Shown here in pieces: positions 1 to 10,943 of a DNA stretch of 64,000 nt. How positions within the stretch are numbered: the first letter of the stretch is position 1; each line of letters starts with the position of its first letter. The DNA comes from Hofstenia miamia (taxonomy: Eukaryota > Xenacoelomorpha > Acoela): NCBI GenBank assembly GCA_004352715.1, contig SCFE01000072.1, positions 1,666,335-1,730,334 of the forward strand, given 5' to 3'. A program made the translations under genes and the position numbers. The notes below the pieces were generated by a model. It did not search any database. It had not been told where the DNA came from and saw nothing but the letters and a program-made list of their open reading frames with translations.

Positions 1-1016
1 TGTTGAGTATTTAGTTGTTTATTACCAAGTGCTATAAATATACTGAACATGATGTAAATAATGGAAAGCTAAACATCTATGAGCTAGGGTAATTGTACGG
101 TGGTTCCAACATCTGGTTAAAGGTATGCTGGAGCAGTCTCCTAATAGCTATTCCACAGCGGGGAGGGCAACAGCTGTAGTTACCTGGTGTGCTCTTAGGT
201 TACGTATAGGTATAGGAGTTTTTTACCATTATAGCTTTCCTGATTGTCATTGCTTGTCTGATAGTGTTATCACAGCCTGTAGGTTTTACATGTCACTTAT
301 TTTACTGATGAGCCCAAGTTATTTACTATATTTATTATGTTACATGATGATTGATGATTCAACAGTGTTTACACTTAGATGGTTATTACGATTGTATTTC
401 TATATCCTATTACACATAGTTTATTTAATAGTCATTACATGTTGCTCAATGTTTTATATGGTAGACCTCTGGCCAACTTCTTGTTACCATTTTCTGCTGA
501 CTGCGTTGATTGTTTACATGTATCAAGGGCTGGTATATATCTCTATATATGTAGGGCTATTACATGTAGGGCCTCATAACAAGCTATTCCAGCAGCACAG
601 TTGCACCACTTCATTTATTGCATTAGTTCGTAATAACAAAAACAATCAATGCACTAAATTCTCAAGTAGTTGCAAGTTCCATTACATTGAGTTCACTATC
701 CACATTACCATTCCATTATGGTTTTCTATCTCACAGTGGCAGTTCCATTGGTAAGATGCAGCTGGTGGATGTGTTCCTGGATATGCACGTCTAATTTTAA
801 GTGTTGATCCTGTCTTCCAGTATCTCTGCTTTATCTAAATAAGTTGAGTGAATTAAGTAGCTACAAAGGCTCTTGCATATTAAATTAGTTTAATAAACCA
901 CACTTATCATAAAGGAGAGAAATCAGAAAAATGCCAACTTTGCTTTATGTTTAATCTAAGAAAAGTAATAGTTTTCTCTAGGTATTGCCATCACAGCAGG
1001 TTGGCATGATTCTACA
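1..1016 (+). repeat. Probable old LTR of the gypsy-type family, left end cut by window
   Basis: The segment around 185-260 has the same order of short words as the LTRs at 3171 and 14455 (a GGTTA/GGTGTAAGG block, then a GAGTTTTTT/GTTTTTCC tract, then a TTGCTTGTC/TTGCTATC-like block). It ends with a TGATTCTACA-type terminus at 1016, the same U5 end as the LTRs at 10939 and 53911. The left end lies outside the window. An open frame at 125-754 is rich in Tyr, Cys and Ile, matches nothing I know, and lies inside this repeat, so I do not call it a gene. Assignment as an LTR is inference from patchy similarity. Confidence 0.35.
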
Positions 1017-1560
1017 ATATGTGCACTTTTGTGATCTGGCACAGAGACCCTAGAATCATTCCCTGTGATGTATCCAGACCACTACTAAGCACCACTCAAT
1101 TAGATCAACATCATATTAAATATTCAAACTATTATAATAGAACAAAATAAGAATTCCAAATAAAATTCTTTATCAACTTCTTACAATGTTTTTAATCTAT
1201 TTATAGTATTTCCAAAAGAAGTACCTGTTGATTCAAATTTGAACTTTCTGCCAAGATGGAGGCTGAAAATAATGAAAGCTTCATTTAGTCAAAAGTATTA
1301 TCTCTTTTTTGACACATGTTGTTTCTTAGTTGCATATTACAAATAAATCTTGAAATAACACTAAGTTGATTTAATTACAATATTTTTAATCAACTTCTTT
1401 TTGATCTTAATCTCTTCTTGCAACATTTGCAGCATATTTATGATTTTATTTGGATGATGCTACATTAACATAAACCTGACAAAGATGAGGAAGTAATGTA
1501 AGAATTAATAATGATACAGTAAATGTGTTGAAGAAAAGAAGAAAAAGGAATTTGTGTACT
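1017..1560. other. Stretch without recognisable gene
   Basis: AT-rich sequence with no coding pattern. A GGATGATGCTACA word at about 1456-1468 resembles the end of the family's LTRs and may be another LTR edge, but I cannot find its partner. It would be the leader in front of the gag remnant that follows. Confidence 0.3.
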
Positions 1561-2868
1561 GGAAAAAAAATCAACAGTGAAAGCCTAAATGTTAAACCTA
1601 GAAACCTAAAGGAAATCTCACACATAGAAAAATACTGCTACCACAAATGAAAATGGAAAACAATAAAAACAGGAAAATCAGTTCTAAAAGAGCACAGAAA
1701 ACCCATGTATCAATTCCTACAGCCTCAACCACTGCCCAATTGATAGAGAGTCAGACCCAACCACAGATATCAAACTTCAAACAATTTTGCTGGAACCAAG
1801 CTTAAGTAGAATGTTTGAGATCTTGAAAAAAATCTTTAAAATTAAATAGTTCTAAACATAAAATAACTTAAAAAAAATTTGAACAGATGGAAGATGAAAG
1901 AAATTTGATAATTGAAGAAATAAAATCAGACACCAGCATAAGGCTGGAAGAATAAAGGAATCTGATTCAATGTGACATTGAAGAATTAACAAAAAGATAA
2001 ACAGAAGCAAATTACAAAGTATGGGAACAGAATGAAAAATGGGAAATAATGTATCAAAAGCTAGAAAATGAAAACAAACAACTTAATAAGTGAAAACTTA
2101 ATGAAAATGATGAAAATAGAACATTTGAAGGACCAACTAAGATTGATAAAGTTGAATTAAGAAGAAGAACAAAGAGAAAAACAGTTTCATCAAATATACA
2201 TTTAACAACCTCCAGAAATTGAAATCAAAGCATCAGCAAGAAATCAAAATACAAGAAAGAAAAACAATTTCACTACAAAATTGGAGATGAAGAAAACAAG
2301 AAAAGAGAATTATCAAAGAAATCATAGCAGCAATAACAAATAAAATCAAGTAAGATACTAGACAGAAAAAAGAGACAAAGCAAAAATTAATGAAATCAAT
2401 ATTTAGTAAATAGAACAATGAAGAAACAACACCATGCAAAAATTCAGCAGAAAAATTAATAGTTTTTCACCAAAATTTGAAGAGTGGTTACAAATATTTG
2501 AGCTAGCTATGAAACAAAAAATGCATCATAGGAAGCAGTAACAAATAGATTTTCATTGTATCTTACATGTTATCATATCAGCACTACTTGATATAAGACA
2601 TAGAAACAAAAAACAATTACAAATGGCTAACAGCAAATTTCATTGAGTATTACCAAAACAAAATTTCAAAAATCAGTACAGATCAATATTAAATTAAAAT
2701 CCAATAAAAATAGAAACCAAGAACAGAAAAATGAAGAGAATAGAAGTAAACAACATAAGATGTTAAAGTTGTGGAAAACAGAGTCACAGGAAACCCAATT
2801 GCAAAAAACAAATAAATATTATTAAAAATGGAGAACTACAAAGACAAAGACATAATTGAATTGGTTTA
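1561..2868 (+). pseudogene. gag: Gypsy-type gag remnant with zinc knuckle
   Basis: Very A-rich plus-strand sequence that reads as a Lys/Glu/Asn/Gln-rich, coiled-coil-like protein with many stops. Near 2452-2520 it reads FSPKFEEWLQIFELAMKQ, which lines up with the FEEW..FEL.M.Q segment of the better-preserved gag at 33.2 kb. A CCHC zinc knuckle (C-X2-C-X4-H-X4-C, key residues Cys 2761 and 2770, His 2785, Cys 2800) is complete except for a TAA codon between the first two Cys. Role in the family: capsid and nucleocapsid of the retrotransposon particle. The reading is cut at 2868 by the copia insertion and the same element resumes with a protease remnant after 12449. Not functional. Confidence 0.7.
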
Positions 2869-3034
2869 TGTTGGAAATCTAATGCCAGTAAATACTGGAT
2901 GCTAATATTGTTTGTGTATATTTACAAATGATTGTATGAGAACTTGAACATTTACTTTCTTATAATGTTCTAAATCAATTCTTTCCATGTATATTAAATA
3001 CAGTTTCTTTTTTCTACCATTAACATACCTAATA
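2869..3034 (+). repeat. Copia 5' LTR
   Basis: Starts TGTTGGAA and is alignable along its whole length with the 3' LTR at 12278-12444, including the shared block TTGTTTGTGTATATTTACAA. It is followed at once by a primer-binding site, which fixes its end. The divergence between the two LTRs is clearly visible by eye, so the insertion is old. Confidence 0.88.
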
Positions 3035-3048
3035 GGTTATGGGCCCAG
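3035..3048 (+). promoter_or_regulatory. Primer-binding site, half initiator-Met tRNA type
   Basis: The word GGTTATGGGCCCAG directly follows the 5' LTR. In Drosophila copia the minus-strand primer is a cleaved 5' half of initiator methionine tRNA, with a PBS beginning with this same word. Its presence here is direct sequence evidence for copia-type half-tRNA priming. Confidence 0.85.
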
Positions 3049-3086
3049 ATACCATTCAAATGGAAAACAATGAAAAAAATTAACTC

Positions 3087-3170
3087 CTCATACTTGATGG
3101 TAACATGAAAAGTTATTTAACATGTAAAACAAGATTTCTTGCACATTTGGAGTCAAAAAATTGTAATTAA
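3087..3170 (+). pseudogene. gag: Copia gag, N-terminal fragment
   Basis: Reads LILDGNMKSYLTCKTRFLAH and on to LESKN, the LDG-x-N-[YF]...W..R...L...L pattern typical of the copia gag start; the expected Trp is lost. It is interrupted at 3170 by the LTR at 3171. The few codons after that LTR (4299-4336, repeated at 7701-7738) carry the reading on. Confidence 0.65.
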
Positions 3171-4298
3171 TGTAGCATCATCCCAAAAAGAATAGCTGCA
3201 ACAAACAAAGGATTAACATTGAATGATTATAGTGATTAAATGTAATCAAAAATATGATTGTAAAATTTAGTTAATTATTCTATTCATTTTGTAAGATGCA
3301 ACCAAGCTACAATATTGTGCAAACATGTTAGCTGATTAAGTAACATTTGACAAATTGCAATGAGCGAAATTACGCTTACATATGAACAGCCATATTAGCA
3401 GAAGAATTATTTGAAATTCAAAATCAGCAGGTACTTTAGAATTTTTAAATAAATAGCTTTGAATTTAACAAGAAATTTGATGAACAATAAATTCTTCGGA
3501 GTTTATTTTATTTTCATTCTTCATTTATCTGGTTTGATTATTTAATAAAATGTGCAGCTAGGCAAGTTGTGTTGAGTAGTGGCTGGATTCCATCACGGGA
3601 TCGATTCGAAGGGTCCTTGTGCCAGTCATGAAACCGCACTTATGTTATGGTTAGGAGTTTTTTGATTCTTGCCTAGTCTGACTATTGATCTATACATGTA
3701 CAAAATAATTAATGCTTGAAACGACTGGATAGTCAAACCCTAGGAATATATATATTCTTAATAGTAGGAGGCTTGACTATAATCAACTGAATAAATGACC
3801 ATACATGTATTATTATTAAATGTAAGTAAAGGAAACTGCAATATACTAACTAATTGTTAAAGCCAGAAAATTTACGGTAATGGCTACCTTAATATTATGT
3901 AAATGCTTTACTTAATCAAATCAACAAACACTTTACAAAATTGAGTTTAAGTCAGTTACAACTTGACTTGAGTGCATGCACTGAGCTAAAGTAAGGTACA
4001 CATAATTAGTTCCAGTTGAGCTGAGATGGTGCAGTGGATTCAGTCATCATTCATGGAGGAGGGGAACTGTGTTGTGGAGATTGGCTTTGGGCAGTAGCCC
4101 ACAGAAGAACTGAAGAGGAAACGTCACATGGCTCCATCACCTAAACAGTGATAATTAATATTCAATTAACTTAACTAGTTAACTAAGACGGAAAAGTTTG
4201 GCAGTTCAATAACTTAGTAACTCCTCACCCGCAATTTACTGAGTGATAATTATCAACAATAATACATGGTGCAAATAGGCCAGGTGGAGGATGTTACA
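3171..4298 (+). repeat. Solo LTR of a gypsy-type family, inside copia gag
   Basis: 1128 bp from TGTAGCATC to GATGTTACA, flanked on both sides by TTAA (3167-3170 and 4299-4302), a perfect 4-bp target duplication. No internal region follows, so it is a solo LTR left by LTR-LTR recombination. Orientation is set by similarity to the LTR at 30870 (the shared GAGCTA...ACACA.AATTAG...GAG.TGAG..GG block near the U5 end). The part from 3542 on recurs at 6944-7700 with about seven differences in 757 bp. Confidence 0.8.
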
Positions 4299-4758
4299 TT
4301 AATGAAACTGGATTAACAGAAGGTACAAAATTAAGGCTGTTAGATTTAAATGATTATGATTCAAGGATACATATCAAGGCACTTAACAAAGATTTGCTGT
4401 CTTTCTTGAAGAATCTCATAAAATATAATGTCTATAAGCAAATTCCTTGTTAAACAAAGCATATGTTTTTCAAGAATATTCAATGAAAGAACCGTAGTGA
4501 AACCATTGCTTCAATATCCAAAGTTTCTGGATTCAACTAGGCTACTTGTCATATCATTCTTAAATTGATTTTAATTGATGTGTTTCATATTATCATTGTA
4601 CATTTTAATATTTGGAAGTTTATATGAAATGAAATATTTTAACAATTATTATTTCATTGAGTAATAAGAAAATTACTTCAAGCTTCAGTATTATTTATCA
4701 GTCTACACATGGTCAGGGTGTGTTTATCATTAGCAATCATTCCTTCATTGGTTCCTAC
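4299..4758 (+). other. Short copia gag continuation, then unassigned sequence
   Basis: 4299-4336 continues the copia gag and is identical to 7701-7738. From 4337 a short frame reads LLDLNDYDSRIHIKALNK, which could be gag of a related element, but the canonical copia gag continuation is the one found after 7738. From about 4560 to 4758 I see no coding signal. Confidence 0.4.
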
Positions 4759-5677
4759 TGTAGCATCATCCAAAAGGAACAAGCTGTGAACAGAAGATTA
4801 ACGTCAAATGATTACAGTGATTAAATATAATCAGAAATATGATTGTAAAATTTAGTTAATTATCTTATTCATTTTGTAAGATGCAACCAAGTTACAATAT
4901 TGTACATTCTAAGAAAAATACTGGAGCTGATTAAGTATTATTTGACAAATTGGATCAATTCAAAGGGTCTTTGTGCCAGTCATGAAACAGCACTTATGTT
5001 ATGGTTAGGAGTTTTTCGATTCTTGCCTAGTCTGACTATCAATCTATACATGTATGAAATAATTAATGCTTGAAATGACTGGATAGTCAAACCCTAGGAA
5101 TATATCTATTCTTAATAGTAGGAGACTTGACTATAATCGACCGAATAAATGACCTTACATGTATCACTATTAAATGTAAGTATAGGAAACTGCAATCTTA
5201 TTGATTAAATTACAAAGCCAATAATTTTACGGTAATGGCTACCTTAATATCATTTAAATGCAGTTAGTGTCAATGCCTGGTTGCTTTACTTAATCAAATC
5301 AACAAACACTTTACAACATTGAGTTTAAGTCAGTTACAACTTGACATGAGTGCACGCACTGAGCTAAAGTAAGGTACACATAATTAGTCATCCTTGAGCT
5401 GAGATGGTGCAGTGGATTCAGTCAATTGTTTATGAAGGAGAGGAACTGTGATGTGGAGATCAGCTTCAGGCAGTAGCCCACAGAAGAGTAGAAGAGGAAA
5501 CGTCACATGGCTTCATCACCTAAATAGTGATAATTAGTACTCAATTAACCTAACTAGTTAATAACAGAGGAAAAGCTTGGCGGTTCAATAATTTGGTAAC
5601 TCCTCACCCGCAATTTACTGAGTGATAGTTATTAACAATAATACATTTCGCAAATAGGCCAGGTGGAGGATGTTACA
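4759..5677 (+). repeat. LTR of the same family as 3171-4298, internally deleted
   Basis: Starts TGTAGCATCATCC and ends GGAGGATGTTACA like the solo LTR at 3171, but lacks about 240 bp after a shared GACAAATT word and is clearly more diverged. The 4 bases on its two sides (CTAC and ATGC) do not match, so this is not a simple solo-LTR insertion. Its U5 end abuts an antisense accessory-module remnant at 5678. Confidence 0.75.
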
Positions 5678-6942
5678 ATGCATGTATCAATGATCAGACA
5701 AGTATTGACTGTGAGATGGTGAGTTGGAATTTTCTTACATAGGAGCAGATCTGTGTAGATGATCTTAGTAGCTGAGATCATGTGAGTGTTATACATGCTT
5801 GTGGGTTGGTAGGAGCTGCTATATAGAACAGTGAAGTTCTCCATGCAAAAGTGCAAACTCTCAACTTTGTCTGGGATGCTGTCCTGGTACTCTTCTTTTA
5901 AGAACATAACTAAAAACATCTTCTCCACCTTGGGGAGTTGATAGGCTATTTCAATTTTTTCCATGATTCAGGGTTGGTTCACCTTGTTGACACAGAAGTA
6001 GACAACTAACAGTTTGTCAAAATCAATGTTGACACATTTGAATTTCTAAATTTTTTCTTTGCTGTTTAGAAACTGGCATAAGTGAGACAGGTTGAAGTCC
6101 TCATCAAACATAGTGTGAATGGTACTTCACCAGTAGGGTTGCACCATGCCAGCTAACATTTTTTAGTCATAGCAAATAATAGCATTGATCTGGGGCCTAT
6201 GCTCTGCATCTAATACAAAGGGGATCAAGTTGACTGAACAGTTAAATCCTTGGTGTTGAATGTCCAGCACAACCTATTCTTAGTTTCTTCTGATATATTA
6301 TCTTGAACCAAATAAACTGCTTTCTGAGTAGCAATAAAATATGGATGTAAGATCTCTTTGCCAACCTTAGATGTCTTAGCTTTACATTCCTCAGCTTTTC
6401 AGGACCTAGTACTAGCTGAGTCACAGGAGGAAGGATCAGGACTAGGAGTGGCTTTTGAGTCAACACAGGGTGAGGTTATGTTAGACAGTTGGGCAAAAGG
6501 CACTCTTTGCTCCTCAGATTCACGCACAGAGAGTTGTCTCCTTGCATAGACATCTGAGGTCCACTTGTGCTAGGAGAGTTGTCTCTGAGCATAGTTGCAG
6601 GAAGTCTGCCCCTGAGGAGAGAATTGTCTCCCCTCATAGTTGTGGCTGCTATGGGTGTCTTCTGCTGGGCACTCTCACTTTTGTGATGTGCTTTCATCTG
6701 ATCCTCTCAGTGTTGTTGATGACTTTGTTTCATCTCTCAGGTTGATTCATCATCACACTCAGTGTCTTGCTGGAGGTTGGTTCCCTGTTGTTTCATATTT
6801 ACTAAACAAAGATATGAGATTAAGGTCCCATTCCTGGGTATTTAAATGATCTAAATATCTCTGATCTCTAGCTTTTCATTTAGGCAAAATATGAGTAACT
6901 ATAGTGTTGCTACTACTACCAAGGTTACTATCATACTTGACC
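5678..6942 (-). pseudogene. Accessory module remnant (unknown function), gypsy-type element
   Basis: Read on the minus strand this is a clear relative of the env-position ORF at 37.7-38.8 kb. In order it has an YDSNLGSSSN-like segment (near 6920), a Ser/Asp repeat region (DNSL, DNSPSTSG, DNSL), a Pro/Ser linker (TPSPDPSSC), the motif ILHPYFIATQKAV (near 6315-6360), EHRPQINAIICYD, and the block from EKIEIAY through FLVMFLKEEYQD and MENF..LY to LLLCKKIPTH (5965-5690). It is broken by stops and frameshifts and stops in mid-domain where it meets the LTR at 5677. The upstream end is lost at the single N. I do not recognise the protein and give no function. Confidence 0.75.
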
Positions 6943-6943
6943 N
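6943..6943. other. Single-N contig join
   Basis: One N separates a minus-strand accessory module from a second copy of the LTR seen at 3542-4298. Together with the shared 38-bp copia flank this marks a contig or haplotype join, not a biological boundary. Confidence 0.8.
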
Positions 6944-7700
6944 TTAATAAAATGTGCAGCTAGGCAAGTTGTGTTGAGTAGTGGCTGGATTCCATCACGG
7001 GATCGATTCGAAGGGTCCTTGTGCCAGTCATGAAACCACACTTATGTTATGGTTAGGAGTTTTTTGGTTCTTGCCTAGTCTGACTATTGATCTATACATG
7101 TACAAAATAATTAATGCTTGAAACAACTGGATAGTCAAACCCTAGGAATATATATATTCTAAATAGTAGGAGGCTTGACTATAATCAACTGAATAAATGA
7201 CCATACATGTATTATTATTAAATGTAAGTAAAGGAAACTGCAATATACTAACTAATTGTTAAAGCCAGAAAATTTACGGTAATGGCTACCTTAATATTAT
7301 GTAAATGCTTTACTTAATCAAATCAACAAACACTTTACAAAATTGAGTTTAAGTCAGTTACAACTTGACTTGAGTGCATGCACTGAGCTAAAGTAAGGTA
7401 CACATAATTAGTTCCAGTTGAGCTGAGATGGTGCAGTGGATTCAGTCATCATTCATGGAGGAGGGGAACTGTGTTGTGGCGATTGGCTTTGGGCAGTAGC
7501 CCACTGAAGAACTGAAGAGGAAACGTCACATGGCTCCGTCACCTAAACAGTGATAATTAATATTCAATTAACTTAACTAGTTAACTAAGACGGAAAAGTT
7601 TGGCAGTTCAATAACTTAGTAACTCCTCACCCGCAATTTACTGAGTGATAATTATCAACAATAATACATGGTGCAAATAGGCCAGGTGGAGGATGTTACA
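6944..7700 (+). repeat. Second copy of the solo LTR, 5' end missing at the N
   Basis: Matches 3542-4298 with about seven single-base differences and no visible indels, ends GATGTTACA and is followed by the same copia gag bases (7701-7738). Because host flank as well as LTR is shared, the two are copies of one insertion event: an allelic or segmental duplicate, not two insertions. Confidence 0.8.
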
Positions 7701-8250
7701 TTAATGAAACTGGATTAACAGAAGGTACAAAATTAAGGAACTCAAGTAATTTGTAGAGGAAATTGATTAGGCATATTGTTGACTCATTGCTACATGCAGT
7801 GATTTCCAGTGGTGCACCTGATGGATTGGGTGTATGGAATTATTTGGAAGACAACTATTGAAAAGTTAAAACTTCACAAATTCTACAGCTCTCAAAACAA
7901 TTTTTGGACATCCATCTTCAACCAAGTGAAATTGTTTTAAACAGGATAGACATGATTGTCTATAAATACAATCTACTAAGGAAATTTTCAAAAAAAAATT
8001 AAAAATATTAATTGTTTTATAAGGCTTACCACAGAATTATGAATATTTTAATGTGTTGTTACAATTTCAACCAATAATTTATAAGGTAATGAAAAGTAAA
8101 ATTCTTTAAAAGTCAGTAGTTTGTAATATGGTAGATGATGTTTGTTTTGATAAAAGTATTACTGCAAAAGTCCAAACAAATAATTATCAAAAGAGAAATT
8201 CAAATGTAAGAATTGCAGATGAAAAAATCATAATATGGACAAATGTTTTG
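7701..8250 (+). pseudogene. gag: Copia gag, C-terminal part with CCHC zinc knuckle
   Basis: Frames here read RHIVDSLLHAVISSGAP, VWNYLEDNY and QLSKQFLDIHLQPSEI, the usual copia gag series (short helix, TA..W..L...Y, L..Q....K). The nucleocapsid knuckle is at 8205-8246: Cys 8205, Cys 8214, His 8229, Cys 8244 in C-X2-C-X4-H-X4-C spacing, with an in-frame TGA (8220) inside the X4 loop. Role in the family: virus-like particle shell and RNA binding. Inactive because of several stops. Confidence 0.75.
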
Positions 8251-9560
8251 CTCTGGGGGGAAAATTGTATAAACAAAAATTAATTTTTACTGGTTTTAAT
8301 AAAATGGAATCAAAATCCATTTGTCTCTTAAATTATTTTGTAGAAGAAAAGCCATTTATATTGGATAGGGGTTTTACTGATCATATATGGTCAGAAAGAT
8401 CCTTATTCAAAATGTTTACTGAGAGTTCTGGGGATAAGTTTGTTTATAATGCTGATCACTCTAAACAAAATGTTGTTGGTAGCAATTCTGCAATTTTTTG
8501 ATGTGAGAAATGCAAAAGGCAACATTTTTACTTTGAACGTGCAAAACATGCTCTTTGTTCCTGAATTTGATTTTAACTTGACTGAATACAGAAACACTTT
8601 GAATTCTTCTAAGGAAAATTCATTCATGCAGTTGCAACATGGAAAATTGTTTCTGAAACAAGAAAATGGGCTTTTTTTTAATTGACAAATATTTTGAAGA
8701 ACAAGTTCAAAGCCTTTCAAGCTTCAACAAAATGGCATCAGCATTTAGGACACATAGGTTTTAACACATTGCTTAAAAGATAAAAAGATGGTAATGTTGA
8801 TGGTCTTGATTTTCAAAAAACCAACCAAGAAGTATGTGAACAGCGTGTTTTAAATAAAACTATAATAGAAGCCTATTTCAAAAGCATAATGAGATATTGC
8901 TATGAACAAATTTGAGCTAGTTCATTCCAATATTTGTGGCCTGCTTGATTCATCATTGAAAGGTTATAAATTTATGATATCTTATATTGACAATTACTCT
9001 AAGCTGTCAGCAGTCTATTTTTTTGAAACAGAAATCTGAAATTCTAGACAAGTTCAAAGAATATATCTTGTTCTTAGGTAAAGGCAAAGTTTAGGCATTA
9101 TGTTCAGATAATGGAAACGAATTTCATTGTAAAGCTTTCTGAGAATTTTGCATTCAAGAAGGCATTAGACAGGAGTTTTCAGTGCCTTATAGTCCATTTC
9201 AAAATGGAGTCACCAAATGTTATTGGCAAACTCTAACACAGACAATGCATTGCTTAATTAATGAAGCACATATAAAAAAAACACTTTTGGGTGAGAGCTT
9301 TTAACACAGCATGATACATTTTAAATCAATGTATTACCAAAGGCACTAATATTTCATAAACACCTTATGAATTTTTCTTTGGTTATGCACCAACAGTTAA
9401 CATCCTAAAGTATTTGAGTGTATAGCATATTTAAGAAAACCTTCCTATAGAAAACTATTGGTAAAAGCTGAAAAAGTATTGTTTGTTGATTATGATTGGG
9501 AAACAAAAGTTATATTGTTTATATACCTGGAAACAAAAACTGATGAAAAGTTACAACATG
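8235..9560 (+). pseudogene. pol: Copia protease, GAG-pre-integrase and integrase
   Basis: The protease active site is recognisable as FILDRGFTDH (8367-8396), where copia has D-[ST]-G-A; a second frame carries the NMLFVPEFDFNL strand (8548-8583). The pre-integrase domain shows WHQHLGHIG (8733). The integrase core shows LELVHSNICG (about 8911), SDNGNEF (9103) and VPYSPFQNGVTKCYWQTL (about 9184-9237). The three catalytic acids of the DDE triad are Asn, Asp and Lys here, so two of three are lost; both changes fit CpG transitions (CCGAT to CCAAT, CCGAA to CCAAA). The integrase C-terminal VFECIAYLRKPSYRKLLVKA segment follows near 9402. Several frameshifts; inactive. Confidence 0.85.
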
Positions 9561-9659
9561 ACATTTGATGAATCAAGGGCCAACACAATACAGTGACTCT
9601 ATTTCAATTCCTGATGAAATTTCAATTGAAGATTTCAGTTTTCTTTTCAATGCTATGTC

Positions 9660-9981
9660 TAAGACTTTATTTGTGTGTGACCCTAAGACATTTGATGAAG
9701 CTATGAAGTCACTGCATCATGATCAATGGACAGAACCATGAAAAATGAAATGATTTCATTGAATGAACACAAAACATTTGAATTGGTTGATAAGCCTTCT
9801 AATGAGCCAATCATCAAAGGCAAATGGGTTTATGTTGCTAAACATAATTCTGATGGTACAATTCTAAAACATAGAGCAAGATATGTAGCTAAGGGTTTCT
9901 TGCAGGTCTATGGGGAAAACTATTCAGACATGTTTTCTCATACTGTATCACACATTACAATTCACACAATGTTTGCAATTG
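9660..9981 (+). pseudogene. pol: Copia reverse transcriptase, N-terminal part
   Basis: The frame from 9726 reads as the copia RT start: ISLNEHKTFELVDKPSNEPI, then IKGKWVYVAKHNSDGTILKH, then RARYVAKGFLQVYGENYSDM, equivalent to the family's SL..N.TW.LV.LP, KWV.K.K...DG, KARLVAKG..Q..G.DY..TF. A preceding frame gives DEAMKSLHHDQW, so one frameshift lies at about 9725. The domain is cut at 9981 by a solo LTR and resumes at 10944. Confidence 0.88.
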
Positions 9982-10939
9982 TGTAGAGTCACTTGGGGAC
10001 CCTTTTTGATTTTTATCATTTGTCATTTGTATTAATGCTAAACACTGCCTTAAAATTAGTTAGAATAGTTTGTTACATTACTATGATGTTGTGATCTTCA
10101 CTATCAAGTTTCCTAGTGCAGTTGTATGAAATTATAATTAGCTATCCTCACATTCTAGCTAAATGTTTTATTGCTCTATAATTTTGTTAGAGAACTTGAA
10201 TGGAAAAATTGTAAATCCTGAACAGGTAATAATACTAAACTTTGTATAGATACTTGAGAGATTTGTAGTAAAGCATACAATAAAATTTTGTCTCACTTCA
10301 ATCATGTTTGATCTTTTCTTTTTTTTGATTTATTTATTAAACTAACCCTTTTAGATCCTTTGATGGATTGTTGTGTAATAATTATTGCTTAAGCTCTAGC
10401 AACAATTTGGGAGTTACTCCACTGTGTCTAGGGCAGCAACATGCTCTCTAACAGTTGTCAGCCCAAATCATGGTTCCACATTAGGTTATATCTATGATTA
10501 AGTATAGGGAGTTAACAACTTTCATTTGATCATGTCTATTTGTACATTGCCCTTAAAAATTTACACTAAGATGATAATATACAACTGGTGAATGTGAATG
10601 CATGGTAATTACATGCAATATTTATTATTTATTTACATAGATTGAGGAAATAAGAACAATTGAGATCTGCTTTAATTGAGCTAGAAATTAACAACTAGAG
10701 ACACACAATTCACACCTTGGTGAGCTTGGATCTCTTTGTGGATACCACTTTGATGTGATGCCATGCAAATTGGTCACTATTCGAGGATAATTCTCAGTGA
10801 AATATTTTTCTGTTTTCTTTATTGAACTGACAAACTACCAATATTCTGTTTTCTGATGGATGGTAGCCTTTGCAGCCTTCTACCTGTTAATTGAGTTTCT
10901 CAGTACTGCTGGAGTAGTCTCAGGCCCCATGATTCTACA
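9982..10939 (+). repeat. Solo LTR of the 30.87-kb gypsy family, inside copia RT
   Basis: Begins TGTAGAGTCACTTGGGG and ends CATGATTCTACA, alignable with the LTRs at 30870 and 40822 over its length (AATAAAATTTTG polyadenylation-like region, CAGCAACAATT.GG block, GAGACACACAATT block near the U5 end). It is flanked by ATTG (9978-9981) and CTTG (10940-10943), a 4-bp target duplication with one mismatch. Joining the flanks restores the RT reading (TIHTMFAI to AAKHHMM.HQIDV), which proves a late insertion into copia. Confidence 0.88.
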
Positions 10940-10943
10940 CTTG

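Noticed and set aside
125-754. 209-codon open frame
   Set aside because: Tyr/Cys/Ile-rich reading without motif, lying inside a probable LTR; no sign of protein constraint.
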